Origin: Arabidopsis thaliana
Taxonomy: Eukaryota; Streptophyta; Magnoliopsida; Brassicales; Brassicaceae
Assembly: GCF_000001735.4 (NCBI RefSeq)
Contig: NC_003075.7
Location: forward strand, 13,455,001 to 13,519,000
Direction: 5' to 3'
DNA: 64,000 nucleotides
Shown in pieces: positions 23,834 through 36,473 of this stretch. The notes below the pieces were generated by a model. It ran no database searches, was not told where the DNA came from, and worked only from the letters and a program-made list of their open reading frames with translations. Each line of letters begins with the position of its first letter. The first letter of the stretch is position 1. A program made the position numbers and the translations under genes.

Positions 23834-26300
23834 TCACGGTGAAGCCATCACTGGGTCAGCACGAGAGACTGGAGATGCAGCATCATCTTTTGTGTTGGCT
23901 ACAATGTTCGAAGGTGAAGCTATCTTGTTCAGACTGTCTCTCTTGGACTTGCTTCCGTTCTGGTTTGAGTTCATAGACAAACGCCTCATAGGAGTTTCGT
24001 TGAGCCCTCCTCCATTGACTCGTGTTCCCACCGGTTTCTTGGCACTAACGGGTCTTGCAGGGCTTGGTTTAGACCCAAAGGCGGATTCTTGATCTGTGTG
24101 TGGCTGTTCTTGCTGCTTCTTCTGTTCCTGTTAATGAAAAGGCAAGATTATTTTAAAAGAAGTTAGTTTCAACAATCGGTTTAACACAGGATGAAACAAC
24201 TTACTTTCAGCCTCCGCTTCTCATCTTCTCGTTCTTGCCTAAGCATAGTGTATTCATCTAGCATGGCGAGTAAAGGAACTCCATCGTACTCAAAGGACAT
24301 ACTGTTCTCCTCTTCCCATGCCCGGGTTTTAGCAATCAACGTGTCAACCATAGCTTGCACAAACAAAGTATGATATATTCTTCAGTCTCAGTTTAATTCT
24401 ATGTGTAGTAATAACTAAGAGAGACTTTTGGAAGTTCTTACCAGTAATCTTGCTGACCAGAATCCGAGCTTTCTCAGCTCTCTTGAGATTCAAATGCGCA
24501 CCTCGGCTTGCACTATACCTGTTCTGATCCTGTTTTTCCAGAACAAAAACCCAAAAGAATCATCAATTGAACTCTATGCTTAATAAGTAATGTGTTTATT
24601 AACATAGCCAATGTTAGCATACTCGATTGTAATCTTCGAGCCAGCTCTCTTCCTCACAAGCTGACATCCATTTCTCTACACGGTCTAAAATTTCTTTTCT
24701 ACTAAAGGCTTCCTCCTTGGCCTTTGCGATCTGGCTATCCATGTCAGCCAGTAACTCAGTAGGTTCAGTATTCCCAGCATCAATCAACGACATGATCCTC
24801 TCACGAACAACCTCTGGTTTTATTTCTATGTGAGCACGAGCATATATCTCCTCAAGCTCTGATTGCTTTTTGAATGCAATTTCCTTCATTCTGCTAGATT
24901 TCAGTTGATCAAGCCTATCCACTTCCACCTCAGCCTTCAAGAGTTCACAGAAGATTTTTAAAAGCAGTACTTATCATACACATTGATTGATACATTACAA
25001 ATTTACGATACCTGTTCGATAAGATCAAGTGCGAGAGCACCAGAGGCAGTCACTTCATGAACTGAAGCTGAAATGTTAGAGGTAACATGGTCAAAAAGCT
25101 CCCTTTCCTCATCAGAAGTATCCATCAGATTCCATAGATCAGTTAGCTGAGTAGCTAGTTCTTGAAGCTGCATAAAACCAAGATACATTAATGAAATCCA
25201 CAAACAAGAATGGTGCAGAGAAAAGTTACAAACTTTCAGCGCAATTAATCAGAAAGGATTTCAACATATGTGCAGCCTAAACTGACCAAGCTCATGTCAG
25301 AGATCACAAAGACCATGATTTTGACTAACCTTCTTAAGTCTTTGCATTTTATCTTCTTTAAGAGTCAAGACAGTCTTAGCCAACCTTGCAAGTGTTTCAT
25401 TGCTAATGCTCTTGGTTTGAACACCATTTGCCTCATCTAAGCTCGGATGAACTTCGGTGACAGTGCTTAAGAAATCTAAACGAAGGACGGCACATAGATC
25501 ATGCACCGTGCTCACAAACTCGAGCACCTTCTGTAACCTATCACTCTGCTCAAACACAAAGCAGTTTTAGTTCTGGTTTGAACATAGGCCACACATAACC
25601 ATATCCCAACTAATATTTTACCTTCTCTTTCTGGAGCTCTTGGAGTTTCCTCTGGAAGTCATCTAATCTCTTTAGAGACAAGTCAGTCTCATCAACCACA
25701 TGAGGTCCATTGTTCAATCCGCCAGCGATCTCCTCACATATCTTCTGAATCTGTGATTGTACATCAGAAAATGCCCGGACCCTTTCCTCTTTCTGTTGCC
25801 AAAGTTGTTCAAGCGCAGGTGCTATTGCAGAAAGTTGTTCTTTGATCGTTCCTGAAGTCTTATCAGGCTGCAATGGAAACAAAGACATTGAATCACACTA
25901 CACTGTAACCATCTCATCTCTTTACCACTTGTAAGACGTGAGATTACTTACAATGTCGATATAGCTTTTTTCCCCGAGAGCAGTTGTGAGATTGGAAAGT
26001 TCAACAGTGGCATCTGACAAAGTCTGAAGAAGCTCTGCACGAGATTTTGCGGCTAGCTCAACTTTCTTTTTGTAAACATTCAGACACTCTTCCTCAATCT
26101 GTAGAAGCAGTTTGTCTCGTTCTTCATCACTCTCCCCAACCTCATCCCAGATTTCCTGTAACAAGTTTGTACATTGAGTTTGTGGAACCATATATTAAAA
26201 GGATAAGTGTGTATGTTGCGAAATCTACCTGCAACTTCTGTAGTAAGGTGCCACAAGTGATTTCACCAAGAAGAGGATTTTCTGCTTCTGTCACTGCCAT
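23834..26300 (-). CDS. MAP65-2: Microtubule-associated protein MAP65-2
   Basis: Nine coding exons on the minus strand: 26300-26229, 26155-25952, 25867-25622, 25545-25330, 25167-25012, 24934-24623, 24529-24442, 24353-24205 and 24127-23834. They give 578 aa. The N-terminal half is long alpha-helical coiled coil that dimerises ([16 protein letters not shown]-like heptads). The spectrin-like microtubule-binding region follows, with [20 protein letters not shown] and the [13 protein letters not shown] stretch. The C-terminal 100 residues are basic and Ser/Pro-rich, a known site of cell-cycle kinase control in this family. Family knowledge: MAP65/PRC1/Ase1 proteins crosslink antiparallel microtubules in cortical arrays, preprophase band and phragmoplast. 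A leader intron (about 26323-26648) with AAG|GTAAGA and TAG|GA ends precedes the coding part. Confidence 0.97.
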
Positions 26301-27579
26301 TCTTGTGAAGTCAAAAGGTTTCCTACAAAAGTAGAAACAACGAACATATTTAGTGAAGATCCAAACTAACTATACACTAAAAGAAACCAAAGTTGCAATC
26401 TTTTTTAGAAAACCAAATTGAATCAGAAACAACATTTTGAACTTGGGAACAAAAACACATCAAAGAACTTAGTGAAGCTAAGAATGTGAAACTAAGCTCA
26501 AGAAAAGCTCGAAAGGAACTTCAAAGAAATCAAACAGCATTGGTGATAAAACCAAAGCCAAAGCAAGAAATCAACATTGAAGAAGTAAAGAGGCAATGAG
26601 CTGAAATGAAACTAATCGAATCCAACAAGTAGAAGATGGCTTTCTTACCTTAATCGATATTGAATCCAAATGGTTTATCTTCCTCTCTTTTAGATCTGAA
26701 GCGACGAATAGTCACTGTGAGAGTAAGAGAGAGAGAGAGCATAGGAAACAGAGAAATCTCCAACTTTGGTTATGGAGGTTGGGAAATGGGAAAAGTGGGA
26801 CCCATTTTACGGAACTCAATAATTAATGAGGAAAAAACAACAGCAAAAAGGTGAGAGACCCTGTCTTTTCGCGTTATTTACTGATTTGACCACTGATCTC
26901 ACAGACCTCGTTGACTCCTCATGCTCATGTCTGAATAGTTAAAAGGCTTTCCTTAATGGGCTTAAATATCTGACCCAGCCCAAACAGATCAAGACAACAC
27001 GTGTCACTCATTCCGGGTTTAAACATGAAGCAGCGACATGAATAGTTTATTGGTTCTCTCTTCCGATGATTTGATGAAACCTCACCGCTAAGTGCTCATC
27101 CACCACCTTCCTCCTCCTCCTTCTTCCCTCACCTTTTGAGTTTCTTTCTTCACGTTTCTTTTCATTAATTAGGGTTTCGCATTTTCAATCACCATCATCC
27201 CACCACGTTTTCGTTAATGTAAGTTCATTCTCTTTTTTCTACTTGTCATGATCCCATTTTGTTGCAATGTTCACTTATGAAATTTATCCTTTGTATGTGA
27301 ATCATCACGTTTTGCTTTGATGAATCATTTAGATTTCTAGGCTTACACATTCAAATCTAAATCCTCTATTATATGCTTGTTACACAAGTAATCTCTCATC
27401 AGATATCAATGTGTGTGTTTCATTAAGACGTGTATAAGCTCGAGTTATGGTTGACATTTTGAAATTATAGATCAACCCCAAATTCATTTCCTCGGATGTA
27501 TAAAGAAACCCAGATCATCATGATTAACTGAATTTCAAGAACTCAATCCAGGAACTGAGAGCATTTCCTAGGGATCTCA
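26301..27579. other. Divergent promoters and leaders of MAP65-2 and CDS3
   Basis: This 1.28 kb region carries the MAP65-2 leader with its intron on the left and the CDS3 leader on the right. A second leader intron is likely on the CDS3 side (donor near 27219, acceptor near 27551). TGGGC-type motifs near 26957-26985 may serve as promoter elements. No coding gene was seen. Confidence 0.45.
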
Positions 27580-29697
27580 ATGGCAATGGAGAAAGATCTC
27601 AGTCCAAATTCTCCACGGATTAGAAAGCTAAGGGATACTAGTTACCCTACTACACCAACGTCTCGAATGAATACTAATAACCAGAGAGATAACCATTATC
27701 CCAACATTCCTAATTCACCAAGGGATTACAATTATACTCCTAGCTCTCCAACAGCTCGCATTCGACACCGCAGGCGATCAAGCGAGGTATCTATACAATG
27801 TCATACTCTCTTTTCCGGTTGAATCCAAAATTTGATTGTCTTTTTCAATATTGATCAGAATTTAGCTGAGGTGAACAGAAGCAATGTAAGCAGAGTAAGC
27901 AATTTGTTACTTGGTGATAAGAACAAGTACAGATCAATGTGGATAAGGACATGCTCATCTCTCTGGATGCTCGGTGGAGTTGTGTTTATAATCTACATGG
28001 GTCATCTCTACATTTGGGCTATGGTTGTGGTTATACAGATATTCATGGCCAAAGAGCTCTTCTTTCTTCGCAGAAGAGCTCATGAAGAACGTCGCTTACC
28101 CGGTTTCTGGCTCTTGAATTGGCACTTCTTCTTCACGGCTATGTTGTTTGTCTATGGACGCATCATTCAACAGCAGCTAGTCAACACGGTTTCTTCAGAT
28201 AGATTCATATACAAGCTTGTGAGTGGTCTTATCAAGTACCAGATGGTTATTTGCTACTTCTTGTACATCGCAGGTTTGTCTGTTTCTTTTTTCTTCACAA
28301 AAACAATACTCTCTTTCTTGATTTATTAACAGCTTAAGTTGGATTCAGGTCTCATATGGTTTATCCTTACATTGAAGAATAAGATGTATAAGTATCAGTT
28401 TGGGCAATACGCTTGGACACATATGATCCTTATCGTTGTCTTTACTCAATCTTCTTTCACCGTCGCCAATATTTTTGAAGGGATCTTCTGGTACAATGGA
28501 CTCTTATATATATCCACTGAAGCATAATAGTTTTCCCGAGTGCTAATTTCTTTTAAATATGCAGGTTTCTTCTACCAGCAGCACTGATTGCTATGAACGA
28601 TGTAGCAGCTTACTTCTTCGGTTTCTATTTCGGGAAAACTCCGCTCATCAAGTTGTCTCCAAAGAAAACATGGGAAGGTTTCATCGGAGCATCAGTTGCA
28701 ACTATAATCTCTGCATTTATTGTAATAACCTTCTTCTATCATTTATTCATTCGTTCGTAACTCTTTCTTTTGGTCTCAAGACTGATAGATTATTATCTGC
28801 TTCGTACAACAGTTTGCTAATGTCTTAGGCCAGTTCCAATGGCTTACATGTCCAAGGAAGGTAACAAAAAGTGATATCTCCATCACAATATTTTGTCTCG
28901 GCCTTTACTTCATCCTTGTGTTGCATATCTTTTGCAGGATTTATCAACTGGTTGGCTTCATTGTGATCCAGGCCCTCTCTTCAGGCCAGAGTATTACCCA
29001 TTTCCCTCTTGGATTACTCCATTTGTAAGCAATTAACTGTCCTCTCGTGAAAACCAGCCGATGATGTTGTCTTGTTTTGAAACTGAGCTCCGTTGTGAAC
29101 TTTGCTTAACAGTCTCCATGGAAAGGGATCTCGACCCTGCCTGTCCAATGGCATGCTTTTTCTCTCGGTCTATTCGCATCCATTATGGCGCCTTTTGGTG
29201 GCTTCTTCGCAAGCGGTTTCAAAAGAGCTTTCAAGATCAAGGTTAACACATTTTTCAAACATTAAAAGGTTTTGTATCTACAGATCCAAGAACAAATATT
29301 TACTAGTTTATGTCGCTTTGACAGGATTTCGGAGACAGCATACCAGGACATGGAGGATTTACTGACAGAATGGATTGCCAAGTAAGAGTCACTAACGTCG
29401 AAAAGTGCAATATGATCTTTGCATCGTTTTAAACGAATCTTGTTGCCTAAATGCAGATGGTTATGGCGGTTTTCGCATACATCTACATCCAATCTTTCAT
29501 TGTTAATCGGGACTACAGTGTCGAGATGATCCTAGACCAGGTAAGAATCATCATATAAGCCAAGAATACGGAGGCATTGTAAATAATTGATTGTATTATA
29601 CCTGCAGATATCGAGGAGCCTGGGACACGAGGAGCAGAAAATGCTTTATGAAAAGCTCGGAGACATTCTTCAACATAAGTTGCAAGGGAGGTTTTAA
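27580..29697 (+). CDS. CDS3: Phosphatidate cytidylyltransferase (CDP-diacylglycerol synthase)
   Basis: Ten exons: 27580-27786, 27859-28273, 28349-28490, 28565-28721, 28813-28860, 28938-29024, 29113-29241, 29325-29381, 29457-29540 and 29608-29697, for 471 aa. The first 70 residues are basic and Ser/Pro-rich and face the cytosol. About eight membrane helices follow (for example [20 protein letters not shown]). The family signature is complete near the C-terminus: [20 protein letters not shown] followed by FTDRMDC. Reaction: CTP + phosphatidic acid gives CDP-diacylglycerol + PPi, the precursor of phosphatidylinositol and phosphatidylglycerol, in ER membranes. The number 3 in the symbol is from memory. 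Confidence 0.96.
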
Positions 29698-30065
29698 ATA
29701 GTGAGTGCAAGTTTTGTGACTCTGTTTTCAGCTTCTTTCTCTATGGTTAGTTTCTGGTTGTATCAGACCATGTAAAACCTTGATTTGTATCTGATTTAAC
29801 TAATCAAACAGAGACTTGGTAATAGTGTGCGAGTAGAAGAGATGTAAAATGATATTTTCCTCGTTCAATTATAGCATGGAGATAGAGAAAACAGACACAG
29901 AAGCAGGATTTCCCCTGCAAATGCCATGTCCAGCAACTTATGGGAGATCTTGTTCATCTAATGAATAACCAAACCACAAAAGAAAACTATGACTCGAAGA
30001 CTCGAGAAGATGTTAATGGAAACATAGAACCGTAACAAAATTTATGAAAACCAGCTGACTTCTTC
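29698..30065. other. Convergent 3' flank between CDS3 and MGE2
   Basis: 368 bases between opposite stop codons, fitting two 3' UTRs. Nothing else recognised. Confidence 0.5.
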
Positions 30066-31560
30066 TTAAGCATCAGACTCTTTCTTTTCTTCTTGGTTCT
30101 CTCCTCCCTGGGTAACACCAACCTCAGCTGGTCTTATAACTCGGTCATACAGCGTGTATCCAGACTGCACATATTGACACCCATCATTACTAATTGGTAT
30201 TTAAGACTATACAATATGAAATAAAGAGACAAAGAATTGAGCAAGCTTTATATATTTACCTTCAAGACATGAGCAACTGTGCCTTCTGGCTTAGAAGCAT
30301 CAGGGACTTGGAACACTGCGTTATGTCTGTTTGGATCAAATGGCTCGTTTATAGGATCATACTTCTCCATACCAAATTTCTTAAATACCTGCAGCGGCAC
30401 ACATGTTTAACCGGTCTCATCTGCATTGCTTACTTAAGGTCTTATAATTACATTTCTCGATATTTACCTCAGCAAGCTGTTTCTCAGTCATCTCCACTCC
30501 TTCTAAAAGGGTCTTTAATAGTGGAGCTGCTCCAGCAGAATCTTCTGAGGTGTCAAGCTTTGAGAAGCTTTCTTTGACAACCGAAGAAGCTCTTCCAAGA
30601 TTATCCGCCACATCCAATAGGCTCTTTGCAAAATTCTGCATACATATATAGTGAATATATATATTTCAGAAAACTATTATATGAAACAAAAGCTGCAAAC
30701 CAAGTTCTTAAAGACTAACCTGTACGGCATACTTTTTGGTGTTTTCAGCATCACGTCTTGTTCTGTCCATGACATTCTCCATCTCAGCATAAGTGCGAAG
30801 AACTTTGTCTTTCAACTGCTTAATCTCTTCTTCCTTCTCAGACAGTAGCTCTTCCTTCTCAGCTACGAGCTTCACCAAATCATCGGCTGACAATTCATCA
30901 TCATCACTCTCAGAATCTGATTCAGAAGATGAAGATGCAGCTCCTTTAGCACCTTTCCGCTTTCTTTTTGCAGAATCTGTCACAGAATCTTTAGATTCAG
31001 AGTCAAGACCTGGTTGGTTTGCCTCAGCTGTAGGTTTCTCTTCACTTGTCTTTGAGGCCTCAGTGTGGGTCTTCTTCTCATCTGATTCAGGCGAGGTAGA
31101 GGAAGAAAAATTGAACCTTTGCAGTGCAAACGAATCCATCATAGACATCTGAGCTGGAACAAGCTGCCCCCAAAAAAAAAAGTAAAATGGGTTAAACTCA
31201 GTGAAATGATACAGAGCAAAAACCTATAGAGAATCTAAACCATTCTTCTATTGTTTATTCATATATCTGAAGATTCAAACATAAGAGATCAAGGAAACAG
31301 TATCAGAAGATAGCAATCATTTCTAGAAACTCAAATGAGGGAAAGCCTTAAACCCTAACAAAACCCTGAATTGCAATTTCGGCATGAATAGTGATTAATT
31401 TGAGTGAAAATCGAACCTTATGCGAGAAATCGTGAGCTAGGGAGTGAAACCGGCTCGAGAAAACAGGAGTCTGATTCCTCGCCGGAAGAGTGACGGCGGA
31501 TAGAGATGAGCGTATGCCCGCGTTGCGGGTTACTCGCGACAAAATTCTCAAAACCAACAT
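30066..31560 (-). CDS. MGE2: Mitochondrial GrpE nucleotide exchange factor
   Basis: Five exons on the minus strand: 31560-31417, 31163-30720, 30635-30468, 30388-30260 and 30164-30066, for 327 aa. The start MLVLRILSRVTRNAGIRSSL is Arg/Ser-rich and amphipathic, as for a mitochondrial presequence. A long acidic, low-complexity region (SSSSESDSESDDDELSADD) precedes a coiled coil (EKEELLSEKEEEIKQLKDK). The GrpE core follows, with ENVMDRTRRDAENTKKYAVQ and the terminal beta domain GYTLYDRVIRPAEVGVTQGG. Family knowledge: it releases ADP from mitochondrial HSP70 during import and folding. Two Arabidopsis paralogues exist, and this one is reported as the heat-inducible form. Confidence 0.95.
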
Positions 31561-32858
31561 CTGGAGATCCACCACAGATGAACAAACAGAGATCAAGAAG
31601 ATAAGAGAATCGAATCGAATCGAAATGTAATTGTTCTGAGGAAATTGTTAATTTGCAGAGGCACACAGAGTGCTTGGTGGATGGATAGTAGAATTCACAA
31701 TTCTCTCTTTCGGGGTTTTTAGTAATTTACGTAAATAGCCTTACCGCTGCACGAGCGGGCTGAGGCTAAAATGATCGCTTTGATTCGGCGAGCCTGTGAG
31801 GGTATTATTGTCATTATAGCAAATGGGAGATTTTGAAAGCTAATTTGAGAAGCCTCTAGAAAGAACCAAAGGTACTTGTATATCTTTGGGACAGACGAAG
31901 TCCATTTATCTCCTGGGCCTGATTGGTACAGTCCTACCAAACAGAACAAGCAGCAGTATGTTACTGTTGCTAAGTGGTTTGGCTTTTTTAGTTTCATTCT
32001 TGTGTTTAATTAAAATTGCTGGATTAATATAGAGGTTGTGTAGATTTGACGTCATTTGGATGGGAGAATTTGGAAATTAATGTTCAACTACTTAATCTAT
32101 AATTCAACAAACGATAAATGACCACTTAATTGCTAATAGCCTCTAGTTAATTCAAAACGCAAACCTATGTTATGAACCACTTGTCAATAAATTTATAAAT
32201 CTTTAGTTGAGACTCAAAAAACAAAGTTACTTTATCGGAAATGTCACATTTGACGCATGAGAGACACTTTCTTGCCGTTACTTGTTATTGTCGTTGCAAC
32301 AACCAAAACTATGGTTGAACTAAAAAGCCCCAAAACGTGCGACACAGTTCACCCAAAGTGCAAATAATCTTTACATTCAAGACTCTAGACTCAGTAAGCA
32401 ATAAAAACAGTAAGTGATACAAGAACAGAGAGTTGAGTTTTGAGCGTGAATCCGGTAAAAAGGAAGATGCGTTACATATACATCTGAAGCTTGCAATGGT
32501 ACGAATCCTTCTATTTTAAAATATTCTGTCTTTCTCTCTTTTTTAGTAGCTATAAATACGGCTCTCTGCTGCACAACTATTATTGAAACTCTCAATCATT
32601 TTCAGCTCATTACTCACCTCAACTAACTCTCTGTGGCCAAAAATAAACAGAGACATATCAGACTAAGGAGTATTTAATAAGCATCATCTAACAACAGGCC
32701 AAGGTATTAACTACACGAGCTAAATCTGTTTTAGTCAGGTTTGATAGAAGATACCTATCTTTCTCCATCTTAAATGCTTGCTCCAATTGTTCTTCCCAAT
32801 TAATCGTGAGGTTCTTGTTTTGCAGAAGCAAAAAATTGAAAAAACTTGTGTAAAAAGC
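31561..32858. other. Divergent promoters of MGE2 and GDSL lipase gene
   Basis: The left 130 bases are the MGE2 leader. The middle is AT-rich without coding signals. The right part holds the GDSL gene core promoter (TATA at 32551) and a likely leader intron from 32704 (AAG|GTATTA) to about 32824 (TTTTGCAG). Confidence 0.45.
32551..32558 (+). promoter_or_regulatory. TATA box of GDSL lipase gene
   Basis: TATAAATA stands about 310 bp upstream of the ATG. A leader intron of about 120 bp lies between, so the spliced leader would be about 150 nt. Confidence 0.5.
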
Positions 32859-34149
32859 ATGCAGCGAAACAGAGTTCTTGCGTTCTTGTTGCTAGCAGCT
32901 CAGCTCTTGGTGAAGATACCTGAAACGTGTGCAAAATTTCCCGCACTTATCGTATTTGGTGACTCAACTGTTGATTCAGGCAACAACAACCAGATTTCTA
33001 CTGTTCTGAAGAGCAATTTCCAGCCATATGGCCGGGATTACTTTGACGGCAAAGCGACTGGGAGATTTTCAAATGGCCGGATTGCACCAGACTTCATTTC
33101 TGAAGGTTTGGGACTCAAGAACGCAGTCCCTGCCTACCTAGATCCAGCATACAACATTGCAGACTTTGCCACTGGTGTCTGTTTCGCTTCAGCTGGAACC
33201 GGCTTAGACAATGCAACCTCTGCCGTGTTAGTAAGTCAAGCATAGTTATATATCTTACAACATATATATATTCTACTGTACTGGACTTAGATTTCTGACA
33301 TGCTTTCTCTGAATTGTCATCGATTTCTAAAGTCTGTAATGCCGCTATGGAAGGAAGTGGAATACTACAAAGAATACCAAACCAGGCTAAGAAGCTACTT
33401 GGGTGAAGAGAAAGCTAATGAGATTATTAGTGAATCACTTTACCTGATTAGTATCGGAACCAACGATTTCCTGGAGAATTACTATCTTCTTCCCCGCAAG
33501 TTACGGAAGTACTCAGTGAACGAGTACCAATATTTCCTGATAGGAATAGCAGCAGATTTCGTGACAGATATATACAGACTCGGAGCTCGGAAGATGTCTT
33601 TGTCGGGACTCTCTCCTTTTGGATGCTTACCCCTGGAAAGAACAACTCAGCTCTTTTATGGAAGCAAATGTATTGAAGAATACAACATTGTGGCTAGAGA
33701 TTTCAACATCAAGATGGAAGAGAAAGTCTTCCAGTTGAACAGAGATCTGAACGGAATCCAGCTGGTGTTTTCAAATCCATATGACCTTGTTTCAGAAATC
33801 ATATACCATCCTGAAGCATTCGGTTAGTACAAAGTTCTAACAAAAATATTTTCCCAACCATTGCAACCCTGCAAAGACATAGGGCTAAGTTTCAATATGT
33901 ACCAAATGCTCTTAAATCAAGAATTCTTATGATAATATTCCTATGTGCATTGCAGGTTTCGAAAACGTAAGAAGTGCGTGTTGCGGAACGGGATACTATG
34001 AGATGAGCTACTTGTGTGATAAAATGAACCCATTCACATGTTCGGATGCAAGCAAATATGTATTTTGGGACTCATTTCACCCAACAGAGAAGACAAACGC
34101 CATCGTAGCAAATCATGTTCTGAAATACGACTTATCTCGGTTTCAGTGA
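32859..34149 (+). CDS. GDSL-motif esterase/lipase, secreted
   Basis: Three exons, 32859-33230, 33333-33822 and 33956-34149, give 351 aa. A hydrophobic N-terminal signal (VLAFLLLAAQLLVKIPETCA) suggests secretion. All SGNH-hydrolase blocks are present: catalytic Ser36 in VFGDSTVDSGNN, block II Gly in GRFSNGRIAPDF, block III Asn in LISIGTNDFLENY, and Asp/His in FWDSFHPTEKTN. Family knowledge: plant GDSL enzymes hydrolyse acyl esters of lipids, cutin or wall polymers, and the substrate cannot be read from sequence. A broken partial copy of this gene lies 2.3 kb downstream at 36474. I recall AT4G26790. Confidence 0.95.
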
Positions 34150-34913
34150 TAAAATAAGAAATTGCTACACCACAAGCACTATAGTTATTAGTTAACCTAC
34201 TAAATTCTTTCCTCCACAACATATATATTTTTTTCTGTGAGTTTCTTGTCTAGATATCACTCAAATCAAGCTTCCAAAATGTTGTACAAGAACCATTCTT
34301 CTTACTCTATGTTCGTGTGACTACATAAAGATGCTACTGTGATGTTATAAAAATGGACAAGATCAAACTTTAAAATACTAAAACAGAAATGGAAGTGAAT
34401 CATGAAGCCAGAAACCAAAAAAGCTGACATTTGTGACTCAGCGTGACAACTAAATCAACCATTTTGCTCACCAAAATCACCGGAGGAATGGCCCAGAGCT
34501 AAGAAGATGCGAAAGCCAGGTTCATAAAAGAAGATGAAGAAGAAATCAATTGGGATCACAGTGAGAGAATAACAAATGCGACATTTTCGACAAATCCTTT
34601 CCGGACGAGACAAGAGGATGCCATTAGAGAAAAGGAGGATCGAATCGAAATTGTGCAATCCGGTTCGGTTTCGTCGAACCGTTTTAAGCGTTTGGTTATT
34701 AATTTTGTACGGTTTTCGATTATTGTAAACCAAAAACCTAAAAAGGCTCGATTGTTTCTAAACCGGTTAAAGTTGTATTTCTTCTCTGTTCAATTCTTTC
34801 AGTTCTCTCAAGTCTCAAACACTTCAACACTGTAGGGTTTAGGGTTTATGGTCAAAATCCCTGAGACAGAATTTGGGAACGAACCCAAATCAAGCTGAAG
34901 TCGAAACGATTGG
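34150..34913. other. GDSL 3' flank and PPR promoter
   Basis: The left 280 bases are the GDSL 3' flank and are similar to 36900-37190, so they belong to the duplicated segment. The right part precedes the PPR ATG and includes GGGTTTAGGGTTT near 34832, a telo-box-like promoter motif common in organelle-protein genes. Opposite-strand frames here have no family features. Confidence 0.45.
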
Positions 34914-36458
34914 ATGCGGTGGTCGATTGCGACTGCGATTGCTTCAACGGCTAAGGGGTTTCTTCATCTTCATCACCATTTTCTGAAGAACAGTAATCCT
35001 GGGATTGTTCTTTCTCCGTCGTTGAGATTTCGTTTCTGGGTACGAGCTTTTTCTGGTACTACTATTGATTATCGAGAGGTATTGAGAAGTGGGCTTCACA
35101 ATATTAAGTTCGACGATGCATTTCATTTGTTCGTACTCATGGCTTATTCTTACCCTCTACCTTCAATTGTTGAATTCAATAAAGTATTGACTGCTATTGC
35201 TAAGATGCAGATGTATGATGTTGTGATTAATCTCTGGAAACGTATTGAGAATGCTGAAGGTATTGAAATTTCACCTGATCTCTATACTTGTAACATTTTG
35301 GTGAATTGTTTCTGCCGCTGCTTTCAACCCTCTTCGGCTTTATCTTATCTTGGGAAGATGATGAAGCTTGGTATTGAGCCTGACATTGTGACTGCTAGCT
35401 CGCTGGTCAATGGATTCTGTCTCAGTAATAGTATTAAGGATGCTGTTTATGTGGCTGGCCAAATGGAGAAAATGGGAATCAAACGTGATGTTGTAGTCGA
35501 TACCATACTCATTGATACTCTTTGCAAAAATAGACTTGTGGTTCCCGCGCTGGAGGTTCTCAAACGTATGAAAGACAGAGGAATTTCACCGAATGTTGTT
35601 ACCTACAGCTCTCTCATAACTGGCCTTTGTAAATCCGGTAGATTGGCTGACGCCGAGAGACGACTGCACGAAATGGACTCCAAGAAAATCAACCCTAATG
35701 TTATCACTTTCAGTGCATTAATCGATGCATATGCAAAACGTGGGAAACTGTCGAAGGTTGATAGTGTGTACAAGATGATGATCCAAATGTCTATAGATCC
35801 TAATGTTTTCACTTACAGTTCACTTATCTACGGGCTTTGCATGCACAATCGTGTAGACGAGGCCATTAAAATGCTTGACTTGATGATAAGCAAGGGGTGC
35901 ACCCCAAATGTAGTCACTTACAGTACTCTTGCAAATGGATTTTTCAAGTCGTCGAGGGTAGATGATGGGATTAAACTTTTAGACGACATGCCTCAAAGAG
36001 GCGTGGCTGCAAACACAGTCTCTTGCAACACTCTTATCAAGGGCTATTTTCAAGCAGGCAAGATAGATCTCGCTCTAGGAGTTTTTGGATATATGACTTC
36101 TAATGGTCTGATTCCCAATATTAGGAGCTACAACATTGTGTTAGCTGGTCTATTTGCTAATGGGGAGGTAGAGAAAGCATTGAGCAGATTCGAGCATATG
36201 CAAAAGACTAGAAATGATCTTGATATTATTACATATACTATCATGATTCATGGGATGTGCAAGGCTTGTATGGTGAAAGAAGCATATGATTTGTTCTATA
36301 AACTCAAGTTCAAAAGAGTGGAGCCCGATTTTAAAGCATACACGATAATGATCGCAGAATTGAATAGGGCTGGCATGCGGACTGAAGCAGATGCCTTGAA
36401 TAGATTTTACCAAAAGCACGTTCGCCAAAACGAAAGCGCACCAGCTGAAGTATCCTAG
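34914..36458 (+). CDS. P-class pentatricopeptide repeat protein, intronless
   Basis: A single 514-aa frame from MRWSIATAIASTAKGF to PAEVS. The first 50 residues are rich in Arg, Ser, Leu and His with almost no acid, as in a mitochondrial targeting peptide. About ten consecutive 35-residue P-type repeats follow, with regular starts such as NVVTYSSLITGLCKS, NVFTYSSLIYGLCMH and NVVTYSTLANGFFKS. No E or DYW domain is present. Family knowledge: a sequence-specific organellar RNA binder, probably mitochondrial; target unknown. The gene lies between an intact GDSL lipase gene and a degenerate partial copy of it, so it entered, or was trapped in, a duplicated segment. I recall AT4G26800. Confidence 0.94.
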   Translation: MRWSIATAIASTAKGFLHLHHHFLKNSNPGIVLSPSLRFRFWVRAFSGTTIDYREVLRSGLHNIKFDDAFHLFVLMAYSYPLPSIVEFNKVLTAIAKMQMYDVVINLWKRIENAEGIEISPDLYTCNILVNCFCRCFQPSSALSYLGKMMKLGIEPDIVTASSLVNGFCLSNSIKDAVYVAGQMEKMGIKRDVVVDTILIDTLCKNRLVVPALEVLKRMKDRGISPNVVTYSSLITGLCKSGRLADAERRLHEMDSKKINPNVITFSALIDAYAKRGKLSKVDSVYKMMIQMSIDPNVFTYSSLIYGLCMHNRVDEAIKMLDLMISKGCTPNVVTYSTLANGFFKSSRVDDGIKLLDDMPQRGVAANTVSCNTLIKGYFQAGKIDLALGVFGYMTSNGLIPNIRSYNIVLAGLFANGEVEKALSRFEHMQKTRNDLDIITYTIMIHGMCKACMVKEAYDLFYKLKFKRVEPDFKAYTIMIAELNRAGMRTEADALNRFYQKHVRQNESAPAEVS

Positions 36459-36473
36459 GAGAATTTTCTTGAG

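Noticed and set aside
30793-31152. 119-codon plus-strand Ser-rich frame
   Set aside because: Antisense shadow of the acidic Ser/Asp/Glu region of the mitochondrial GrpE gene.
34455-34733. 92-codon minus-strand frame ahead of the PPR gene
   Set aside because: No ATG-supported family features. Composition is hydrophobic-biased and it overlaps duplicated GDSL 3' flank and the PPR leader.
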